Below are positions 58,791 to 64,000 of a stretch of DNA of 64,000 nucleotides, one piece after another (position 1 is the stretch's first letter; each line of letters opens with the position of its first letter). The position numbers and the translations under genes are program-made. Source of the stretch: Allium sativum (Eukaryota; Streptophyta; Magnoliopsida; Asparagales; Amaryllidaceae); assembly GCA_030737875.1 (NCBI GenBank), contig CM060915.1:901968177-902032176 (forward strand), written 5' to 3'. The notes beneath the pieces are model-generated. The model was not told the origin of the DNA and did no database searches. It saw only the letters and a list, made by a program, of their open reading frames with translations.

Positions 58791-59736
58791 GTTCCTGCTC
58801 TTTGACCTTGTCACTGCGATCCCTGTTTCTTTGGGCACTCTTTAGAGAAGTGGCCGACTTCTCCGCAATTGTAGCAATTGCTCTTCCTTCCCTTACAGTC
58901 TTTGATCAAGTGACCCTCATTTCCACAATTGTGAAATTTTCTCTTATCCTTGCCTTTATCGTCCTTCCCTCCATTCTTCTGCTGTTGTTGTTTCCCCTTC
59001 TTGGGCCACACCATCTTATTCTGCGATATCCACTCAGTTTTTGCTTCCTTCTTTTCTCCTTTGTCCTACTCACGCATTAGGGCCATATCAACAAGCTTTT
59101 CAAAGGTGGTCCCCATTGGAATATGAGACATGGCTAACCTATGTAAAGGCTCATTCAGCCTTTAGCAAACAGCAAAGCCCTTTTGTGTGGTGTATCCACC
59201 AACTCCAACCCGAACCTTGCCAACTGGTTGAAATTGTTCACATAATCCTTCACCTTCAAGTTTCCTTGTTTGAGTGCTAAGAACTTCTCCGTCTGTATGC
59301 TTCTCTCAGCTTGGGAAAGAAATTTCATTTCGAACCTTTGTCTAAAATCTTCCTAGCTTTCCACCGGACGTCCAACTTGGGTGATTTCCCACAAAAATGA
59401 GGCTTCATCCTTCAGTAGCCAGGCGGCTAACTGAACATTCCTTCTATCCTCTACTTCAAAGATTACGAATTAGTCCTCGGTCTCCTTAAGCCAGTTCCTA
59501 GCTTCTACAAATGTCTCGTTCCCATGGAATGGCTTCCCTCCCATAGCACGGAAGTCCTTGCAGATCTTGGCAAAGTTATCTGCTCTTGGAGGGGGAGGGT
59601 GAGGAATGACTGGTGCAACTGGGGGAGGAACATCTTTTTTGCCTTCGGCAGGTGTCGTGGCCTACAAATACCTACAGAACCATCCAGGTATTGTGACGCC
59701 CTCTGGGATATTAGGAATGTTTTGTTCCCCGGACAT
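58791..59736 (-). pseudogene. gag: Chromovirus C gag, fragmented
   Basis: Starts MSGEQNIPNIPEGVTIPGWF at 59736, parallel to B gag. Frame is lost through the capsid region. The zinc-knuckle segment survives at 59014-58811 (HNCGNEGHLIKDC and CYNCGEVGHFSKEC). The first knuckle appears to lack its first Cys. Confidence 0.8.
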
Positions 59737-59900
59737 GCTAATAAAAAAAGGAAGAAATTTAGATAAAGGACCGAAGGACTTACATATGGCTTTTTTGGGG
59801 GAATTTATTTTTTCAAAACCGACTTTTCTTTTAAAACCCATTTTGAAAATATTTTTCAAAACTTTTATCTAATCTAGTAACCTTCAGCTCTGATACCAAG
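59737..59900 (-). other. C leader and primer binding site
   Basis: On minus, TTGGTATCAGAGCTGAAGG follows the LTR end directly, an initiator-Met type primer site. Confidence 0.85.
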
Positions 59901-60296
59901 TGTGACACCCCACGTCCGTTAATGTCACTCACTAAGGGAATGCATTAAGTTTCATGAAGTGTTATAGGTAAATAGACACAGAATAATTACAAGACAGATA
60001 TAATTAAGATGGCAGCGGAAATTTTAAATTTTTGTTTCAAACATAAATTATAATGCTATGGTCCATAATACCATAAGTCACAAAAATCGTTACAATAAAA
60101 CAACTTCTGTCTTTCGTCATCAGAGTACATAAGAATATGAAAAACATAATTCCCCAACTAAAAGAGTTAAGCCATAGTAGAGACAAGAAATTGAGCCATA
60201 GCTCCTAACAAGATGATATATGAGTCCTGATTAAGCCTGAGTGCTTCCTCCCTGAGAACCTGGGGGGACGGAAGAAAGAAGGAGAAACGAAAGGGT

Positions 60297-60311
60297 CAGA
60301 CATAAAGTCTG
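60297..60311 (-). other. Small hairpin near the splice acceptor, C LTR
   Basis: CAGAC-ATAAA-GTCTG on plus, as in B. Confidence 0.55.
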
Positions 60312-61231
60312 TCGAGTCTAGTTACTTTTAGCTAGTAAATAAATAAAATTAACATGATAGGCATATAAAGTGGATAAGGTAGATCACTACATAAATAGTA
60401 GGTGTGATAGGCTAGACAGGGTAAGGTGTATGTGCTTCACTAATGATTACTCTGCACTATAACTAGTATAACTAAAATGACATGATCCCTTCCACTAAAA
60501 GTTGGTAGACTTAGGGCATACGTCCGAATGTACCCTAACCACTACCCTAATCGATCGGCTCCCTACTCCGTAGATACCCTGTGCTAGCCCCATATTAGGA
60601 GGTATCACTTCCTAAAGTGGCAACCCTTAAGGTATGCACAACCATATCTACTGGTGTCACGGTCGCCTTTTCCCCCTCTGCCCGGCTCATGAACGCACAT
60701 GGGCCGGTCGGTTTGCGCCGCCCACCCCGTCTGTCTTGTTTGGATCTCTTGTAATCAATCAGTAAGCGTGCCCTTTCTCCTCCTAGTACGGAGTTCTTCA
60801 TTTGATACCTACTCCAGGTTACTGATTGAAATGGGTCCCACACAATATGATACAAGCTCTCCCATTTGTCTTATATCCCCACTAGGTTTTTCACTGACTA
60901 TGTATACCCTTAGGTGTCTTCAATTACATAGCCATATATCAGTTATGCTTACCCTAAAGGGTGTCATTAATTACATAACTTTATTACATTTTCCACTGGT
61001 TATGTATACCACTAGGTGTTTTAATTACCTAACCTTATTGGTTTAAGTTCGTGGGCCTATATGTAAATATTGCCCACCCTCTCTAATTTACCTGACCCAC
61101 CGACTAGCCATCCAATTTTACTTAACCCTAACTTAAGTTCATAATCATATAACCCTTATGGATTAAGTTAAGTTAAGTAGTCCAATTCAATATCATGTCA
61201 ATTTATGGTTATAATAGGCTAGACCTCCATA

Positions 61232-61423
61232 TTAGGCCTACAACGTGTGGAAATTGGATATGCCGGTCGGGTCTGGGTAGTCTTATTCCATAGTTGGGTC
61301 TAACATCGTGTCTTAGCCCGATTTGTATTTACGTACTTAGACCTCCCACATTAGGTTCAACACTGGTGGCTGCTGAATATGCCGGTCGGGTCCGGGAAGA
61401 CTTCCACCACCAATGCAAACTAA
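61232..61423 (-). other. Paired two-stem structured elements, C LTR
   Basis: Copy 1 is 61232-61303: outer TTAGGCC/GGGTCTAA (wobble allowed), inner TGTGGAA/TTCCATA. Copy 2 is 61351-61423: outer TTAGGTT/AAACTAA (one mismatch), inner TGGTGG/CCACCA. Both have GCCGGTCGGGTC(T/C)GGG in the loop. Confidence 0.75.
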
Positions 61424-62830
61424 GCTCATGTCATAAGTACAATTACAATTACTAATTATAATTACTAAACATTCCATTTTTATCCAAATCTACCTATGTC
61501 ATTATACATGATTATTTCCATGTTTCCCATTTGAATTATGTGTCCAATTCATATAAAATAATACATAAATTATGCCAATTACAAATCCCTTTTCCCCATT
61601 TCCTAATTAACGTATTCGCACGTATTTTGGCGGTATCTAGGCTAAAAAGTAGCCTAGCTATAAAAATGAAAAAGGGAATATGACAAAGGTGACAGTTTCA
61701 ACATATCTTGGCATAAAATAGCATGATAACAAGGTGAATGGACATGTAATTAACATCATAACAAGGTGGACATAAAACTGATGAACTTGTGCCAACTACG
61801 ATGTCAAAGCAAGCACAATGAGATCTAAATTAACCATTTTAGGTGTCCAACTATTTAGATCTAGCATAATTAGGGTGGCATAGTAACATGTTTAGACCTA
61901 AATATGGCTTCACATATCGAGTTTACAACATATCTAGATTGATCACAACATGACAGGTGAAAAAGGGGATTTACATAATGAACTAGATCTAGCAAACGTC
62001 ACAACTGTCCAATTAAATAGATGTACATTCACCACAATATAGTTACAAGTCAAGATCCACATAGGCAACATAATAAAATAACCACAATTGTATTAGATCT
62101 AGGGAAATAGATCTATCATGACATAGTATAGGATTTAACACTAGCACAGAATCATACTTTACAACATATCCAATTCACAGTCTTTCACAATTTACTTTTA
62201 TTTATCTAAACCTAAAAGAAATCTAGAAACTCACAGTGTTAGGTTTACAGAATTGAGAAAGAACAGATATTGAATTTCTGAATTTGATTTGCAAAGTACG
62301 TTGTTGTAGAAAATAGCTCTATCTCGGTTCATAGCCTGACAGCATATGGTTCCCATAAGTTCCAATGAAGAAATAGGAGATTTGACCACATATTTATAAC
62401 TGCAGAACCCTTTGAAACCGATTGCCACCTCAACCCTACGGGTGTCGACACCCCTGTGGGTGGATCGACCCATAGGTCGACACCCCTTAAGGGGGTCGAA
62501 CCCTAGGTCGACACCCCTCTGGGGTGTCGACCACCTAGAGCGGAATTTTGCCACCCTGACGAATTTTTCAAATTCGAACTTTTTTGGATAAAATTTTGAC
62601 TCATCTCTAACTCATGCATATATATATATATAAATTTTCTTCGTGCATACAAAATTAAAACCCTCATAACTTCTTCATACAATGCCCATTTTACGCAAAC
62701 CAAATGTCTATCTTGACCAGAATTTCGAGACGGACGCAATGGCGTAGTCCGTTTCCTCTAATTCTATATATATAATTACTTATTATTTAATTTATGCTCT
62801 TTAATATCATTAAAAATTCTAGGTGTTATA

Positions 62831-64000
62831 GAATCTGTGCATCACAAGCTTAAGTTGACTCTGAATCTTAATGCTTGGCCTAAGCGGATAATATCCGATA
62901 ACTCTTTTCTAGTATCATCCCGTCTTAACAAAATCTGGAGGTGTTATTTACCTACAAGAATGGGTTGATAAAGAATTTGAGCCTGAACCAGCATTAGAAG
63001 TGGAATCATGGGCTAAAGTTGATGGCTTTCCCGAGTTCCTAAAGAATTATGTTCCTGCTGTTGAAGAAATATTGAACCTAATGGGACATGTGATTGCAAT
63101 TGACAAATGTGACTGGTCTCATTTTGACCATAGATCTTTCTACCTGAAAATACAATTTTATGAAGGCATTAGCTCTATCAATACTTTTGCTGCTCGATTC
63201 AATAATAAGGTTCACCTCATTAAGGTTCAGCGCTATACCCATGCTAATCATCGAACAAGGAAATAACTTCTTTTTTTTGCATTAAGGAGGAATAGGTGGT
63301 TCCATGTTTGTGTGATCAGAGAGTGCAAATGGATTCAAATTAAAGATTTGACGCAATGATACATAAAGCTGCTTTGTTGCCCCCTTGCCAAGCTTATTTC
63401 CTGAAGTCACCCATGACATAAATGTTGATAACCAAGCCCCAATGAACTAGATGAATGATCATTGGGTAGACCAGGAAGTTGATCAAGAAACTTATTCCCC
63501 TCTTCATCAGCCGCTACCTCTGCTTCCTTCACCTCCTCAGCTGGATAGGGACATGGAATATGATTGGCAAAACTACCTCATCCCTTGTCCTAATGCTACG
63601 GGTCCATCACATGCTGCTGCTCACTTCAGAATGGCTCTCCCACAGTCGCAAAGCCTAACGAATCTGTTGTAAGTTCTATAGCCGCAAAGCTCTAATCTGG
63701 TTTGAACTGATGCTACTAATGTCATTGTTTGGGTGTCTATATATGCATATATTAAGTTGTGTTTTATGTATGATTGCTTTATGATACTTTTGCTACCTTT
63801 TGATGCTCGCTATCAACTAGGCGTGTCATTAGGCTTATTACTACATATTATATAAATTAATCAGCTATGTACGTAGCACCAAGCAAGGCATAATATGGAT
63901 TCATACCCGAATTCAATCAAAGATGTTTATAGGAATACAAGGACCTAGCCCTACGATAAGGGATATAATGAAGAAAACAATAATTGTAGAATTGCTTTTG
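62831..64000. other. Flank of C; one unassigned open frame
   Basis: A plus frame from about 62912 to 63266 (about 118 codons) reads VIYLQEWVDKEF, SWAKVDGFPEFLKN, EEILNLMGHVIAIDK and FNNKVHLIKVQRYTH. The pattern distantly recalls the DUF4283 region of plant LINE ORF1 or related gag-like proteins, but I cannot confirm it. A second short frame (63451-63672) is Pro/Gln-rich. No host gene structure is evident. Confidence 0.3.

Larger units (their letters stand above)
60260..62234 (-). other. Inferred leader intron within the C LTR
   Basis: Donor GTGAGT at 62234-62229. The acceptor is a pyrimidine run ending CCCCAG/GTTCTCAGG at 60260. About 2.0 kb. Confidence 0.5.
56394..62830 (-). mobile_element. 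Chromovirus C (Tekay/Del-like), left part lost
   Basis: 5' LTR 59901-62830, primer site GGTATCAGAGC-type at 59889-59899 on minus, then gag-pol to integrase, where B interrupts it at 56394. It is more decayed than B, which agrees with C being the older host. 49468-49812 is likely its only remaining 3' LTR piece. Confidence 0.87.
59901..62830 (-). repeat. Chromovirus C 5' LTR
   Basis: 2930 bp, from TGTGACACCCC to AGGTGTTATA (both ends slightly changed from the family norm). On minus: TATA (62398-62391), donor ACT/GTGAGT (62234-62229), structured pair (61423-61232), small hairpin (60311-60297) and acceptor CCCCCCAG/GTT (60260). A cluster of GGTCGACACCCCT-like words (62440-62530) lies upstream of the TATA. 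Confidence 0.88.

Overview
This window is eukaryotic, almost certainly from a large plant genome. It is a nest of LTR retrotransposons with one DNA transposon, and I found no convincing host gene. The plant assignment rests on the element lineages: Ty3/gypsy chromoviruses of the Tekay/Del type (chromodomain remnant, TGTAACACCCC LTR ends, initiator-Met primer site), Ty3/gypsy Tat elements (dual RNase H, antisense accessory gene), a Ty1/copia fragment and a CACTA element.

Layout. 1-168 is the end of a chromovirus LTR. It lies in the left LTR of E1, a minus-strand gag-only Tat-like element (LTRs 169-1812 and 16568-18777). E1 is split by a complete non-autonomous element with giant 4.66-4.69 kb LTRs and a 1.74 kb noncoding core ('LARD', 3210-14297, TSD CACTT). 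18778-19118 and 37508-37777 are two halves of one Ty1/copia reverse transcriptase. Between them sits a 14 kb Tat/Grande-like element (19119-37507, TSD GTTGA) with a decayed gag-pol, a TATA-bearing tandem array and a spliced antisense gene. Its 5' LTR holds a 4.37 kb chromovirus solo LTR (19483-23856, TSD GATAT). At 37778 the copia is hit again, by minus-strand chromovirus A, whose 3' LTR carries a 2.4 kb CACTA element (38364-40749, TSD GAG). A's pol decays by about 46.8 kb. After an unassigned stretch come minus-strand chromoviruses B (49813-56393) and C (56394-62830). B inserted into C's integrase, and a later deletion joined B's integrase to a fragment matching C's LTR. The last 1.2 kb is unassigned flank.

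The strongest new signal is in the chromovirus-type LTRs. Four families (LARD, solo, B, C) share a TATA box, a leader ending in a consensus 5' splice site, and 2-3.7 kb further on a pyrimidine tract ending CAG/GT: an apparent leader intron inside the LTR. Inside it lies a ~72-nt two-stem structure. It occurs twice in each of the solo, A, B and C LTRs and once in each LARD LTR. Its loop sequence is conserved, while the stem sequences differ between families yet stay complementary. A second small hairpin, also compensated, sits beside the 3' splice site. I read these as a conserved structured RNA of this chromovirus group.

All coordinates and motif matches were read by eye. Lineage names follow from motifs, not database searches.
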